This document shows, piece after piece, positions 16,036 through 25,092 of a stretch of 64,000 nt of DNA. The translations under genes were made by a program, and so were the position numbers. Numbering within the stretch: the first letter of the stretch is position 1; each line of letters begins with the position of its first letter. Under the pieces are notes generated by a model. It was not told where the DNA came from. It saw only the letters and a list, made by a program, of their open reading frames with translations, and did no database searches. The DNA is from Alphaproteobacteria bacterium (GTDB taxonomy: Bacteria > Pseudomonadota > Alphaproteobacteria > Rhodospirillales > WMHbin7): assembly GCA_015231795.1 (NCBI GenBank), contig JADGAX010000001.1, positions 310,001 through 374,000 on the forward strand. The letters run 5' to 3'.

Positions 16036-18222
16036 ATGACGCAGATAGAGTTTTCCAAATTCAAGCAAAACCTTCTTTGCATCGCTCCGCCCCCCTTTTC
16101 ACCGACCGCACCACCGGCCGGAGCTGCCTATCTCCTTGGCTACTTGAAATCCAAGGGGTGTCACGATTTCGACTTTCTGGATTTACGCTTAGGCGTACCA
16201 GACTGCTATTCGCCCACTTACAGTTATACGGGGGCATATGCTGAAGCTTATGTGCACGATATTCCGGACCTGCCATTAGTACTCCAACTGATTAACGCCT
16301 TCGAGCGAGGTGAAAGTTTGGCGCCTCAGAAGAGCGGTTTGCTGGAACGCTTTTGTATCGAGCGGGGCATCTCTCTGCGCTATCTTCTGACCTATCTGAG
16401 TGGGCTTGATAAATTTTTCACCCGTGCCTTCGAACAATTGCCTGACATCAAATTCATTGGCTTTACGGTGTGGACCACGAATTACCTGGCCACACTTCTC
16501 GCGGCGGCCCATTTGAAGCGGCGACGCAAACCACCCTTCATCCTTGCTGGCGGCCCGCAAGTCACATTAAGCACTGCAAGCATGGAACTGGGCTTGCGCA
16601 GCAAGCTCTTCGACATGGTCGCAACCGGTGAAGGAGAGGAAACCTTATTGGAGGTATACTCGGCATTTGCGCGCGACGGACATGTCGCACCTGGCATACC
16701 GGGAACCATAGCAACCACGCCATCAGGGGAACTTTTGCGAACGCCTCGTCCTCTCTTGCGCCTTGGAGACCTGCCGACGCCGAGCTTCGCGGAAATGCAC
16801 ATAGACGCCTACCAGACGGACAACGACACACGCAGCATGCCATTGCAGTTTTCTCGCGGCTGCACAGACCAATGCAAGTTTTGCAACGAGTGGAAATTCT
16901 GGGAGAGGTATCGCACGGATTCCGCCGAGCACCTGGTCGGGCAAATCGAACAACTGAAACGCGACTATGGAGCAAATCACATCATTTTCATGGACTCGCT
17001 GTTGAACGGCGTTCCGAAGCGGCTGATAGAATTTTGTGAATTGCTGAAAAAGCGATCCGTGAAAATCGAATGGAGTTCATTCATGCGCGCCAACATGGAT
17101 GCCAAGACGGCGAAACTGCTTAAGCAAGCTGGATGCAATAGCGTTTTCGTCGGTGTCGAGTCTTTTTCCGACGAGACGCTGGAGCTGATGCGCAAACGGC
17201 GAACCAGTGCCCACAATCTGCAGGCACTCGAGGCTTTTCTTGAGGCGGGAATTTGCGTTACCGCAGGTTTCGTCCCTGGATTTCCAGGCGACACACGATC
17301 CAGCTTCGTTGACAGTGCCTTGATCTTGCGGGATCTCAAAGAGAAATACCCCACCCTTTTCGACGTGCAGAATGAGGCTTTCGTCGTTCAGCCAGGCTCT
17401 CCCATATTCAGCAGGCTCGACGACATGGGTTTGTCCGGCAAATACTGGGCCGAGGACTATCTGGATATTGCACCAGCTTACCGGGACATCACCCGCAACA
17501 TCTTTTGCAGCGTGGAAGGCAACAATCAGGGGCTGGAGCGCGTCGGACGCCTCTCAACCTTGAGAACCCTCATTGACACGGAACAGGCCAGCGCGGGATT
17601 CGCTTTTGTTCGCGCCGAGGCAGAGACCATTTTGACCACCTGCTTTTCGTACACACATATTCTTGGCGGTTGGTCGATTGCCCGTCGGAAGTCTCAGTTT
17701 GGCCACATCTACAGCCTGATTGTGACACCGGACGAACAGGAGGAACTGGACAATCTTGGCTCGCGCCCAGACTGGGAACAAGCCCCCTGCGCCTCGAGAC
17801 TACTGGCACGACTGGAGCGCTTGCACCTCGTCCCACCTTCACGCAACGGATTGCCTTTGGTTAAAGGCATTTATCGGCGCAAAACAGGAAGCAATTGTAA
17901 ATACGCGGCATCGCCCTTTTTTGTCGCGCGCGCCATGGATTGGCGCCACAGAAACAAAGTGCTTATCGCGCACTCTCTCGCAGAACGGGTCCTGCAAAAG
18001 TCTGGAAAGATTGCGAGCCTGCTGCGATTCGTGTCAAAGCAGCCGCGCAGCGACGATCAATTGGTGCGTTATGCCCTGCGTCAAAACGTTTCCGGACAGA
18101 CAAAAGTTCGTCCGCTGATTGAACAGCTCAAGGAAGAAGGCGTGATCGTGATCTGTGATGACGCTGAAGATCAATCCCTGAAGAGAGGCAGGGCTGCATC
18201 GCATCCGGCGGGCTCGGCTTAA
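16036..18222 (+). CDS. B12-binding-domain radical SAM protein
   Basis: The 728-residue protein has an N-terminal Rossmann-like, cobalamin-binding-type region (LLCIAPPPFSPTAPPAGAAY; FILAGGPQVTLS; VATGEGEETLLEV), a radical SAM core with CX3CX2C motif CTDQCKFC (C276, C280, C283), VFVGVESFSDETLELMRK and FVPGFPGDT. A C-terminal region of some 200 residues ends in what looks like a winged helix (QLVRYALRQNVSGQTKVRPL). Members of this architecture include C-methyltransferases acting on peptides and antibiotics. A 60-base sample within the gene at 17101 has 32 G/C, below the flanks. It lies just outside the tRNA-Asn repeats, on the strand opposite to the island genes. GGGGGGAAG precedes the ATG. Substrate unknown. 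Confidence 0.82.
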   Translation: MTQIEFSKFKQNLLCIAPPPFSPTAPPAGAAYLLGYLKSKGCHDFDFLDLRLGVPDCYSPTYSYTGAYAEAYVHDIPDLPLVLQLINAFERGESLAPQKSGLLERFCIERGISLRYLLTYLSGLDKFFTRAFEQLPDIKFIGFTVWTTNYLATLLAAAHLKRRRKPPFILAGGPQVTLSTASMELGLRSKLFDMVATGEGEETLLEVYSAFARDGHVAPGIPGTIATTPSGELLRTPRPLLRLGDLPTPSFAEMHIDAYQTDNDTRSMPLQFSRGCTDQCKFCNEWKFWERYRTDSAEHLVGQIEQLKRDYGANHIIFMDSLLNGVPKRLIEFCELLKKRSVKIEWSSFMRANMDAKTAKLLKQAGCNSVFVGVESFSDETLELMRKRRTSAHNLQALEAFLEAGICVTAGFVPGFPGDTRSSFVDSALILRDLKEKYPTLFDVQNEAFVVQPGSPIFSRLDDMGLSGKYWAEDYLDIAPAYRDITRNIFCSVEGNNQGLERVGRLSTLRTLIDTEQASAGFAFVRAEAETILTTCFSYTHILGGWSIARRKSQFGHIYSLIVTPDEQEELDNLGSRPDWEQAPCASRLLARLERLHLVPPSRNGLPLVKGIYRRKTGSNCKYAASPFFVARAMDWRHRNKVLIAHSLAERVLQKSGKIASLLRFVSKQPRSDDQLVRYALRQNVSGQTKVRPLIEQLKEEGVIVICDDAEDQSLKRGRAASHPAGSA

Positions 18223-18241
18223 GCCGCCTTCGGGCGGTTTT
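18221..18241 (+). terminator. Rho-independent terminator of the B12 radical SAM gene
   Basis: Stem AAGCCGCC / GGCGGTTT with a TTCG tetraloop and a short T run, starting at the stop codon. It is followed by CGTTCGGGGC at 18244-18253, the same ten bases found after the 15782 terminator. Confidence 0.85.
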
Positions 18242-18329
18242 GGCGTTCGGGGCAACTTTCTGGGGCGTTGTCGCCACAGATGAGTTGCCCCGCCACCTTA
18301 CCAAGCGGTTGTCTTCAAGCAGCTCCCAC

Positions 18330-19712
18330 CTATTCGGTACCGAACAGACGGCGGAAAAAGGGGCCAACGCCCCCGGCCCGCTGCGAGGTGAAGGGCTGGC
18401 CGCCTTCCTCCATCTTGGATTTGATCTCTTCGGTCTTCCAGCCGGTCAGGTCGGCCAGGGTCTCGGCCTCGCGCCAATAGCGGTTGGTCAGGCCGTCGAA
18501 ATAGTCGTCGCCAGCCTTGCAATTGGCCTCGCCGCGCCAGGGATGACGCAGCACGTAACGGCCCTGGAAATTCTGACGGTTGGGCGTCGCCTGCAGCATC
18601 AGGTCCTCGGGAAAATTCTTGGCGTCGTAACGCACATGCAGGCGCGTGACGTAAACGGTTTCGCCGCCGGAACGCATGCCGGTAAAGGGCGTGTCCTCGG
18701 CCCCGTCGATCCAGCGCGCTCCCAATTCGACCAGCTTCTTCTTGCTAAGGGGATCGGCGGCGCAAGGATCGCACCAGCCCATGTCCCAGGCATATTCCAA
18801 GAACACGGCCCGCATGTCGTTCTTTTGCACCTCGCGCTCGAACATCGCCTTATAGAAAGCGCCGAAGTCCTTCTTCACATAAAGCGGAACGCTCATGCCC
18901 GTGGGCAAGGCTGCGGTGCGGTAATTGGTGACTTCCACGCGCCCCTTGGGGCTAAGGACAAAGGCGATCAGATCCTGCGCGCCGGTGGCGTTCAACGTGC
19001 CCAAGCGAATTGGGATCATGAACTTTTCCGACTTGTAGCGCACCTGAAGCGGGCGCAGGAAGCCCTGCCCCATCAATTGCATGCGATCCAGATTCACCTT
19101 GGCTATGAAGAAGCGCATTTTCTGCTTGATGTAGCTGCCCAGCACGGCGTCAGCACCCTCTGGCATGCGATAGCCGTTGTCGGTCAGCCAATTGACTAGG
19201 CCGTCGCTTTCCTGGGCCGACAGGATCGAAACATCGTATTCACCGACATCGTAGGTGGCTTCGACGGTGACGCCCCGGTGGCGTTCCGCCATCATGACCG
19301 CCCTTGCGCCGGGCGCAACGGCGCCCGTCGGCGCCGAGGTCTTCATATCCATACGCTGAAGGCAGGGGTTGTCATCGTGATATTCGACCAGCCTGGGTGC
19401 CGAATAAGCGTCAAGATGTTCGATGCTGGCCATCTCGACCACGCCGATCTGCTTGCGCTCGATGAAGGTCGGCACCGGCGTCACGACGGCAAATTCCTTG
19501 GGATCGCCCTCGTAATCGCTGGCCATGGTGATGGCGATGTCGTGCTCCGTCGGCCCCAGGGCCTGATGCGCGATCACCACCTTGGACGACTTGTTGAACA
19601 GCTTGGCGTCGGCCTTGGCGACATAAAAGCCGCAAAAGGCTTGTGCCTGGCCCGCCGCAAGAAACGAGAATGCCGCCAGCAGAAAGGCTAGCTTAAATCG
19701 GGTCGTCAGCAT
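18330..19712 (-). CDS. DUF2330 family exported protein
   Basis: The 460-residue protein has a signal peptide (MLTTRFKLAFLLAAFSFLAAGQAQA, cleavage before FCGFYV), then a DUF2330 region (CGFYVAKADAKLFNKSSKVV; FAVVTPVPTFIERKQIGVVE; GLVNWLTDNGYRMPEGADAVL). The later part has CDPCAADPLSKKKL, a CXXC-like pair that may form a disulfide. The start at 19712 has AAGGAGA upstream and overlaps the end of the RnfD-like gene by 7 bases, so the pair is translationally coupled. The frame is open to 20141 but that extension is antisense noise within the neighbour. Function unknown. Confidence 0.85.
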   Translation of the reverse strand: MLTTRFKLAFLLAAFSFLAAGQAQAFCGFYVAKADAKLFNKSSKVVIAHQALGPTEHDIAITMASDYEGDPKEFAVVTPVPTFIERKQIGVVEMASIEHLDAYSAPRLVEYHDDNPCLQRMDMKTSAPTGAVAPGARAVMMAERHRGVTVEATYDVGEYDVSILSAQESDGLVNWLTDNGYRMPEGADAVLGSYIKQKMRFFIAKVNLDRMQLMGQGFLRPLQVRYKSEKFMIPIRLGTLNATGAQDLIAFVLSPKGRVEVTNYRTAALPTGMSVPLYVKKDFGAFYKAMFEREVQKNDMRAVFLEYAWDMGWCDPCAADPLSKKKLVELGARWIDGAEDTPFTGMRSGGETVYVTRLHVRYDAKNFPEDLMLQATPNRQNFQGRYVLRHPWRGEANCKAGDDYFDGLTNRYWREAETLADLTGWKTEEIKSKMEEGGQPFTSQRAGGVGPFFRRLFGTE

Positions 19713-20536
19713 GGCTGCAGGTCTCCTTTGGGTTTGGATGGCGTCCATTCGAAGCGTGACGCGGGCAACAGGCGGTCGAGAAGCGGAATGAAGGCCGAGG
19801 CCAGAATCAGGGCGGCGTACAAGGACGGGCGAAGATGAAATTTGAAAGCCAGGATATGGGCGATCACGGCAACCGAGGCCGCGAAGAGAAATCTTGCCAG
19901 ACGCGCATCGGGCACCGTGCGCGGGTCTGAAATCATCAGGAAGGCGAACAGCAGCAGCGATCCGTTCTGCAACTGATTGATCGGAATGTCGATCGGATCG
20001 CCCAGCCACCAAGCGCGGCCCAGCAACAGCCCGGTATGGAAGACAAGATAGAACAGCGCGATGTCGGTGCGCTTCGAGGCATGCAACACCAGCATGGCCA
20101 GGAAGGTCAGCAAGGCGGCGAACCACAGGCTGGTTCCCCATTGGCCGGGCGACACCCAGGCGTGATCGGTGGCGAAGATCAGCACGGCGATGCCCAGGGC
20201 CGAGGGATTGAAGATATGCTTGTCATTCACCCGGATCAGGAATTTAGACGCCACGGCGATGCCGGCCGCCAGGGCATGCACCCAAAGCGCGTCGCCGCGC
20301 AGCAGCAGGGCCAAGGACAGCGAGGCGATCAGCGCCGAACGCCATTCCACTGTTTTCAGGCCGACCAGACGCGAACAAACGGCCTGGGTGGCAATCGCCG
20401 TTACCGCGCCAACCAGCGCCGCCAGCGGATCGGCGCCGAAATCGACCCCCAGCAGATTCACGGCCAGAAGAACGCACAGAATGGCGATCTGAAGATTCCT
20501 GGCATCGCCGACCACCCTGGCCATTTGCATGAGCAT
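19706..20536 (-). CDS. RnfD/NqrB-like integral membrane protein
   Basis: The 276-residue protein is almost entirely hydrophobic, with about eight to nine membrane helices. It carries family motifs of NQR2/RnfD/RnfE proteins: FLIRVNDKHIFNPSALGIAV and NGSLLLFAFLMISDPRTVP. In Rnf/Nqr, such subunits bind FMN and riboflavin. No other Rnf or Nqr subunit is nearby, so it is a stand-alone homologue paired with the DUF2330 protein. AAGGGGA precedes the ATG at 20536. Its redox activity and partner are unknown. Confidence 0.82.
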   Translation of the reverse strand: MLMQMARVVGDARNLQIAILCVLLAVNLLGVDFGADPLAALVGAVTAIATQAVCSRLVGLKTVEWRSALIASLSLALLLRGDALWVHALAAGIAVASKFLIRVNDKHIFNPSALGIAVLIFATDHAWVSPGQWGTSLWFAALLTFLAMLVLHASKRTDIALFYLVFHTGLLLGRAWWLGDPIDIPINQLQNGSLLLFAFLMISDPRTVPDARLARFLFAASVAVIAHILAFKFHLRPSLYAALILASAFIPLLDRLLPASRFEWTPSKPKGDLQPC

Positions 20537-20759
20537 GCGGATTCCCCTTGAACGTATCTGGCGGCCAGTCCCCCTGCCGCCCAACTACCATCCGGAGGAA
20601 ATCGGGCCAAAATATGACCATCATCCCCATGACCACCCGAAAGCCAAAAAACGAACTTTCACGGCAAGTTGTCGTCGGTCGTATCCATGTACTACCTGCT
20701 GGCTGGGGATTCGTCTAGCTTCGGCCATGAACATAAGCATTGGCTAATGGAGATATGAC

Positions 20760-21257
20760 GTGACCGAGACGGCCCAGCCCAAGAAAATGACCATGATCGT
20801 GACCAAGGGGACCCTGGATTGGGCCTATCCGCCCTTCATCCTGGCCACCACGGCGGCCAGCCTGGGCCATCAGGTCAGCCTGTTCTTCACCTTCTACGGC
20901 ATCACGCTTTTGAAGAAGGACGTCTCGAACCTGCAAATTTCGACGCTGGGCAATCCGGCCATGCAAATGCCGATGATGGGCATGCATATGACCATGCCCA
21001 ATCTGATGAGCGCCCTGCCCGGCGTCGACGCCCTATGCAGCTCGATGATGAAAAGCCTGATCAAGAAGAAGGGCGTGGCCAGCATCGGCGAGTTGCGTGA
21101 AGCGGCCCAGGAGTTGGACATCCGCTTTATCGCCTGTCAAATGACGCTGGATCTGTTCGAATTCACCAAGGACGACCTGATCGACGGCGTCGAATATGCT
21201 GGCGCCGCCAGCTATATCGACATCGCGGCCGGAAGCGACATCAACCTGTTCATCTAA
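20760..21257 (+). CDS. DsrE/DsrF-like sulfur-relay family protein
   Basis: The 165-residue protein, starting at GTG with GGAGA upstream, has the DsrE2-like pattern: KKMTMIVTKGTLDWAYPPFILATTAASLG, a Met-rich segment with MQMPMMGMHMTMPN (about residues 63-76), and IRFIACQMTLDLFEFTKDDL with the conserved cysteine, C-Q-M. DsrE-family proteins carry persulfide sulfur in dissimilatory sulfur metabolism or tRNA thiolation. No dsr or tus neighbours are present, so the pathway is unclear. It is divergent from the RnfD-like gene and followed after 44 bases by a heme-domain protein. Confidence 0.85.
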   Translation: MTETAQPKKMTMIVTKGTLDWAYPPFILATTAASLGHQVSLFFTFYGITLLKKDVSNLQISTLGNPAMQMPMMGMHMTMPNLMSALPGVDALCSSMMKSLIKKKGVASIGELREAAQELDIRFIACQMTLDLFEFTKDDLIDGVEYAGAASYIDIAAGSDINLFI

Positions 21258-21301
21258 AAAAAAGACAGGCCAATCAAAATGAAACAAGGGAGGACACCAA
21301 C

Positions 21302-21886
21302 ATGTTCAAGAAAGGAATTCTCGTCGTCTGCACGCTGACACTGACCAGTCTGGCGCTGACCGGGCTGGCATTGCCAGCCCTGGCTCAGGATATGGACAGC
21401 CTGAAATCCGAGGCCGCCAAGACCACGGCGGGTTTCGGTGAAGCGCTGAAAGAAGAGTTGGTCAACGCCATGAGCGCCCAAGGCCCCGTGGCGGCCATCG
21501 GAGTCTGCAACGAAAAAGCGCCCGCCATCGCCAAAGCCAAGTCGCAAGATGGCTGGCAGGTGGGGCGCACCAGCCTTAAATTGCGCAACCAGAAGAACGC
21601 CCCGGATGCCTGGGAACAAGCGACGTTGGCCGAGTTCGAGGCCCGCAAGGCCAAGGGTGAGGCGCCCGACAAGCTGGCCAAGGCCGAGATCGTAACCGTG
21701 AACGGCCAGAAGAGCTTCCGTTTCATGAAGGCGATTCCCACAGCCCCCATGTGCCTGAATTGTCATGGAAAGGAACTGAAGCCCGAGGTCAGCGCCAAAC
21801 TGGACGCGCTTTACCCCAACGACCACGCCCGCGGCTTTGCCGATGGCGATTTGCGCGGCGCCTTCACCCTATCCAAAAAACTGTGA
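21302..21886 (+). CDS. DUF3365/Tll0287-like periplasmic heme-domain protein
   Basis: The 194-residue precursor has a signal peptide (ending ALPALAQ) and a DUF3365 domain with GVCNEKAPAIAKAKS and a C-terminal heme c motif CLNCHG. Tll0287-like domains bind one covalently attached heme and resemble PAS/heme sensor folds. The N-terminal cysteine (VGICNEK type) is typically near the heme. Strong ribosome binding site GGGAGGA. It is probably in an operon with the DsrE-like gene, suggesting periplasmic redox or sulfur sensing; that link is inference. Confidence 0.88.
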   Translation: MFKKGILVVCTLTLTSLALTGLALPALAQDMDSLKSEAAKTTAGFGEALKEELVNAMSAQGPVAAIGVCNEKAPAIAKAKSQDGWQVGRTSLKLRNQKNAPDAWEQATLAEFEARKAKGEAPDKLAKAEIVTVNGQKSFRFMKAIPTAPMCLNCHGKELKPEVSAKLDALYPNDHARGFADGDLRGAFTLSKKL

Positions 21887-21920
21887 CGCGTATCGTTTGC
21901 GCCTGCAAGCGCGGAGAGGC

Positions 21921-22262
21921 ATGATGACCTCCATGAGTTCATCGAAAACCTCTCCGCTGCTTGCTCCCAAGAACGTGACGCCGGAAAGTCCGCTCAGCCG
22001 CCTGTTCGCCTATTGCAATCCCGATCAGGTGCGCGAATTTTCACCAGAACGGCGCAGCTTGCGCATCGGCGGCCATTCCACCACCATACGCCTTGAACGG
22101 GCCTATTGGACGGTGCTGGAGGAAATGGCCCGCGAGGAAGACCTTCCCCTGCCCGCCCTGATCACGAAAATCGCCGATCACTGTCTGACCACCAATGACA
22201 AGAACCTGGCGTCTTGCCTGCGCGTGGTCTGTCTGAAATACATAAATATTTCAGCCGGTTAA
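21921..22262 (+). CDS. Ribbon-helix-helix domain protein (RHH_4 type)
   Basis: The 113-residue protein carries RRSLRIGGHSTTIRLERAYWTVLEEMAREEDLPLPALITKI, the pattern of the PF13467 ribbon-helix-helix family common in alphaproteobacteria. Such proteins are presumed DNA-binding regulators with a beta-strand (TTIRLE) inserted in the major groove. GAGAGG precedes the ATG at 21921. It lies 34 bases after the heme-domain gene and may belong to that transcript. Confidence 0.82.
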   Translation: MMTSMSSSKTSPLLAPKNVTPESPLSRLFAYCNPDQVREFSPERRSLRIGGHSTTIRLERAYWTVLEEMAREEDLPLPALITKIADHCLTTNDKNLASCLRVVCLKYINISAG

Positions 22263-22267
22263 ACCAA

Positions 22268-22744
22268 TCACCACTTCGGCACCTCGCGCTTTGGCTCTTG
22301 GTTGCGGCAGCGCTGGAAGACTTCGGAAAATCCGTCATAGACATGGCGGCGCACCATGGTGTCGCCCGCGATGGTGATGTCGTATTCTGGTTCGGTATGG
22401 GAGACCGTGTCTTCGCTGGTTTCGTTCAGTTTGAAGAAAACGCGGCTGGCCCCCAGATCGTATTTGTACAAGCCGCGCACAAGGCCGTAATTGTCGCGCC
22501 CTCCGGAGACGCCGCCCTTTTTCCAGCGGAATCCGCCATCCATGAAATCGAGCGTGCGCGCCGACTTGCTGGTGCAATCGCCCTTCTCGCCCCACATGCC
22601 GTCCAGATTCTTGGGCACGTCGCGGGTAAAGCCGCCAACCGGATCTGGTTCATAGCGATAGGCCAATTGCTTGGCGGACACCGCCAGGAAAACGCCCAAC
22701 GCGACCAGGACAACGGCAAGGATGGCGGGGCGCTTGTCGGTCAT
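22268..22744 (-). CDS. Hypothetical protein with one N-terminal membrane anchor
   Basis: The 158-residue protein starts MTDKRP, has one hydrophobic helix (AILAVVLVALGVFLAVSA), then a periplasmic-side soluble domain with DGMWGEKGDC and VFQRCRNQEPKREV, with no recognised family. The start at 22744 overlaps the stop of the glycosyltransferase gene (ATGA), and the two are likely co-expressed. Function unknown; a role in envelope glycolipid synthesis is only suggested by the neighbour. Confidence 0.7.
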   Translation of the reverse strand: MTDKRPAILAVVLVALGVFLAVSAKQLAYRYEPDPVGGFTRDVPKNLDGMWGEKGDCTSKSARTLDFMDGGFRWKKGGVSGGRDNYGLVRGLYKYDLGASRVFFKLNETSEDTVSHTEPEYDITIAGDTMVRRHVYDGFSEVFQRCRNQEPKREVPKW

Positions 22745-23763
22745 GCGCACCGCCTGGCGGGAACCTGCTGAATAGGGGCCAGGAAGTCCAAGAACTGCTC
22801 GGCCACCCGGTCCCAGGAAAAGGTCAGGGCATGGGCGCGGCATCGTTGCGGGTCTATGGACAGGGCCTGTTTGGCTGCAAGGGCTAGGTCCCAATCCAGA
22901 ATTCCGACCCCGGAATCGCCCAGCACATCGACCGGGCCGGTCACCGGAAAGGCCGCCACCGGCACGCCAGAAGCCAGGGCCTCCAGCATCACCAGCCCGA
23001 ACGTATCGGTCAGGCTAGGGAATACGAACACGTCAGCCGATGCAAAATACATAGACAATTCAGCGTCTCCGTGCGCGATCCTAAAGTGCGCTTGCGGATA
23101 AATGCGCATCAAGCCTTTCCTGGCTGGCCCCGACCCCACCACCAGTTTCGACCCCGGCAGATCGAGTTCCAGAAAGGCTGGCAGATTTTTCTCCACCGTC
23201 ACCCGCCCGACATACATGTGGATCGGGCGCGGCAAATCCAAGAAGTCCTTGGGCTGTGGGTGGAAGACCTGGGTATCCACCCCATGCGTCCATTCCCTTA
23301 AATGGACGAAGCCGCGCTGGGCCAGTTCGCGGTAAACCGAAGGCGACGGGCACAGCACGCCCGAGGAGGGCTGATGGAATTTCCTGACCGGCGCATAAAG
23401 CCAAGACAGCGGCAGGCCGGTGCGGGCCTGGATATATTCAGGGAATTTGGAATGATAGGCCGTGGTGAAGGGCCAGCCCCGCTTCAAGGCGAAGGCCCGC
23501 GCCGCCCAGCCCAAGGGGCCTTCGGTGAGCAGGTGCAGGGCTTCGGGGGCAAAATCGTCCAACTGTTTGCCAATGGCCCCGCCCGCGCCCAAGGCCAGAC
23601 GAATTTCCGGATAGGTCGGGCATGGCAGGGTCGTAAACTGCCCAGGCTCGATCAGCAGAATCTCGTGTCCCAGGCGCTTTAGGCACTCGATCAGAGTGGA
23701 CAGGACGCGCACCACGCCATTTTCCTGCGGGAACCAAGCGTCGGTCACGAAGGCGATGCGCAT
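22741..23763 (-). CDS. Glycosyltransferase family 4 protein
   Basis: The 340-residue GT-B enzyme begins MRIAFVTDAWFPQENGVVRV and has the donor-binding C-terminal domain with YVGRVTVEKNLPAFL, SADVFVFPSLTDTFGLVMLEALASG (the EX7E-type GT4 motif) and VPVAAFPVTGP. It resembles sulfoquinovosyl- or mannosyltransferase (SQD2/PimB-like) sequences, pointing to glycolipid or polysaccharide synthesis. Acceptor and sugar are not determined. It lies between an aminotransferase gene upstream and the anchored unknown downstream on the minus strand. Confidence 0.88.
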   Translation of the reverse strand: MRIAFVTDAWFPQENGVVRVLSTLIECLKRLGHEILLIEPGQFTTLPCPTYPEIRLALGAGGAIGKQLDDFAPEALHLLTEGPLGWAARAFALKRGWPFTTAYHSKFPEYIQARTGLPLSWLYAPVRKFHQPSSGVLCPSPSVYRELAQRGFVHLREWTHGVDTQVFHPQPKDFLDLPRPIHMYVGRVTVEKNLPAFLELDLPGSKLVVGSGPARKGLMRIYPQAHFRIAHGDAELSMYFASADVFVFPSLTDTFGLVMLEALASGVPVAAFPVTGPVDVLGDSGVGILDWDLALAAKQALSIDPQRCRAHALTFSWDRVAEQFLDFLAPIQQVPARRCA

Positions 23764-23774
23764 CTATCGCTTCC

Positions 23775-24956
23775 TTACAAAGCCGCCATGGCTGCAGGAA
23801 CGGCAACGCCTGCGCGAATGGGGGCCTGCAGGGCCGTCAGTTCCGCCTCCAAGGCGCCCAGACACAATAGAACATTGTTGGCGGTGCAAGAGGCGCCCAT
23901 CAGGCCGATCCGCCAAATCTTGCCCGCCAGCGGCCCCAACCCCGCCCCCAGTTCGATGCCGAAACGCTCGAGCATTCTCGCGCGCACCTTGGCTTCGTCG
24001 ACGCCATCGGGAACCAGAACGGCGTTCAACTGCGGCAGGCGGCAGTTTTCGGCGGCCAGGAAGGACAGGCCCATGGCCTCAAGCCCGGCCCGCAACGCCA
24101 GATGCAAGCGCTTATGACGCGCCCACGAGGCTTCCAACCCTTCCTCAGCCAACATCAATAGCGCCTCGTGCAAACCGTAAAGCGCGTTAATGGGTGCCGT
24201 ATGGTGATAAGCGCGCTTCGCCCCCGCCCCCCAATAGCCCATGACAAGGCTGAGATCCATGAACCAGCTTTGAACCTTGCGATTGCGGCTGCGGATGCGC
24301 TCGACGGCGTCGGGTCCGAACGTGACCGGGGATAGGCCCGGCATGCAAGACAGGCATTTCTGCGAGCCGGAATAAACCGCGTCGGCCCGCCATTCATCGA
24401 CCTTGACCGGAATGCCGCCCAGCGAGGTGACGGCGTCAACGATGGAAAGCGCGTCATATTGTCTGGCCAGGGCGCACAGGGTCTTGGCGTCGCTTTCCAC
24501 CCCGGTCGAGGTTTCGGCATGAACGAAGGCCAGCACACGCGCCTCGGGATGCGCCTTTAGGGCCTGCTCGACCTTGTCGGGATCGACCGGCTTGCCCCAT
24601 TCCTCTTCGACCAGCACGCAGCCGGCCCCCGAGCGCTCGACATTCTCCTTCATTCTTTGGCCGAACACGCCGTTGACGGCCACGATGGCCGTATCGCCGG
24701 GTTCCAGCAGATTGACGAAACAAGTCTCCATGCCCGCCGAACCCGGGCCGGACACCGCCAGAGTCAGTTCGTTCTTCGTCATGAAGGCTTGTTGCAGCAG
24801 CCCCTTCACCTCGTCCATCAAGGTGATGAAGCTGGGATCGAGATGCCCAACCGTGGGGCGCGCCAAGGCCGACAAAACGCGCGGATGCACGTCGGACGGC
24901 CCCGGCCCCATCAGCACACGCCTGGGAGGATCAAAGGATTTCATGGAGCAGTTCAT
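23775..24956 (-). CDS. Alanine/serine--glyoxylate aminotransferase family protein
   Basis: PLP enzyme of the class V aminotransferase family that transaminates glyoxylate with alanine or serine. The 393-residue protein has MGPGPSDVHPRVLSALARPTVGHLDP, SGPGSAGMETCFVNLLEPGD, the catalytic lysine in YSGSQKCLSCMPG and C-terminal IWRIGLMGASCTANNV. AGAGGA precedes the ATG at 24956; the frame is open to 25064. The substrate cannot be fixed by sequence; serine-glyoxylate, alanine-glyoxylate and 2-aminoethylphosphonate aminotransferases are related. Confidence 0.88.
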   Translation of the reverse strand: MNCSMKSFDPPRRVLMGPGPSDVHPRVLSALARPTVGHLDPSFITLMDEVKGLLQQAFMTKNELTLAVSGPGSAGMETCFVNLLEPGDTAIVAVNGVFGQRMKENVERSGAGCVLVEEEWGKPVDPDKVEQALKAHPEARVLAFVHAETSTGVESDAKTLCALARQYDALSIVDAVTSLGGIPVKVDEWRADAVYSGSQKCLSCMPGLSPVTFGPDAVERIRSRNRKVQSWFMDLSLVMGYWGAGAKRAYHHTAPINALYGLHEALLMLAEEGLEASWARHKRLHLALRAGLEAMGLSFLAAENCRLPQLNAVLVPDGVDEAKVRARMLERFGIELGAGLGPLAGKIWRIGLMGASCTANNVLLCLGALEAELTALQAPIRAGVAVPAAMAAL

Positions 24957-25092
24957 CGATAATCGTTCCTCTGCCAAACTATCGGGGTTAGGATAACCCG
25001 GCTTGGCCGTTTCGCAAACGCTTCCCACTTGATGGCCAAGCATAACACGGTCAAAATCATGCAAAATTCATAAAGTCGCGGGCTAAATATCC

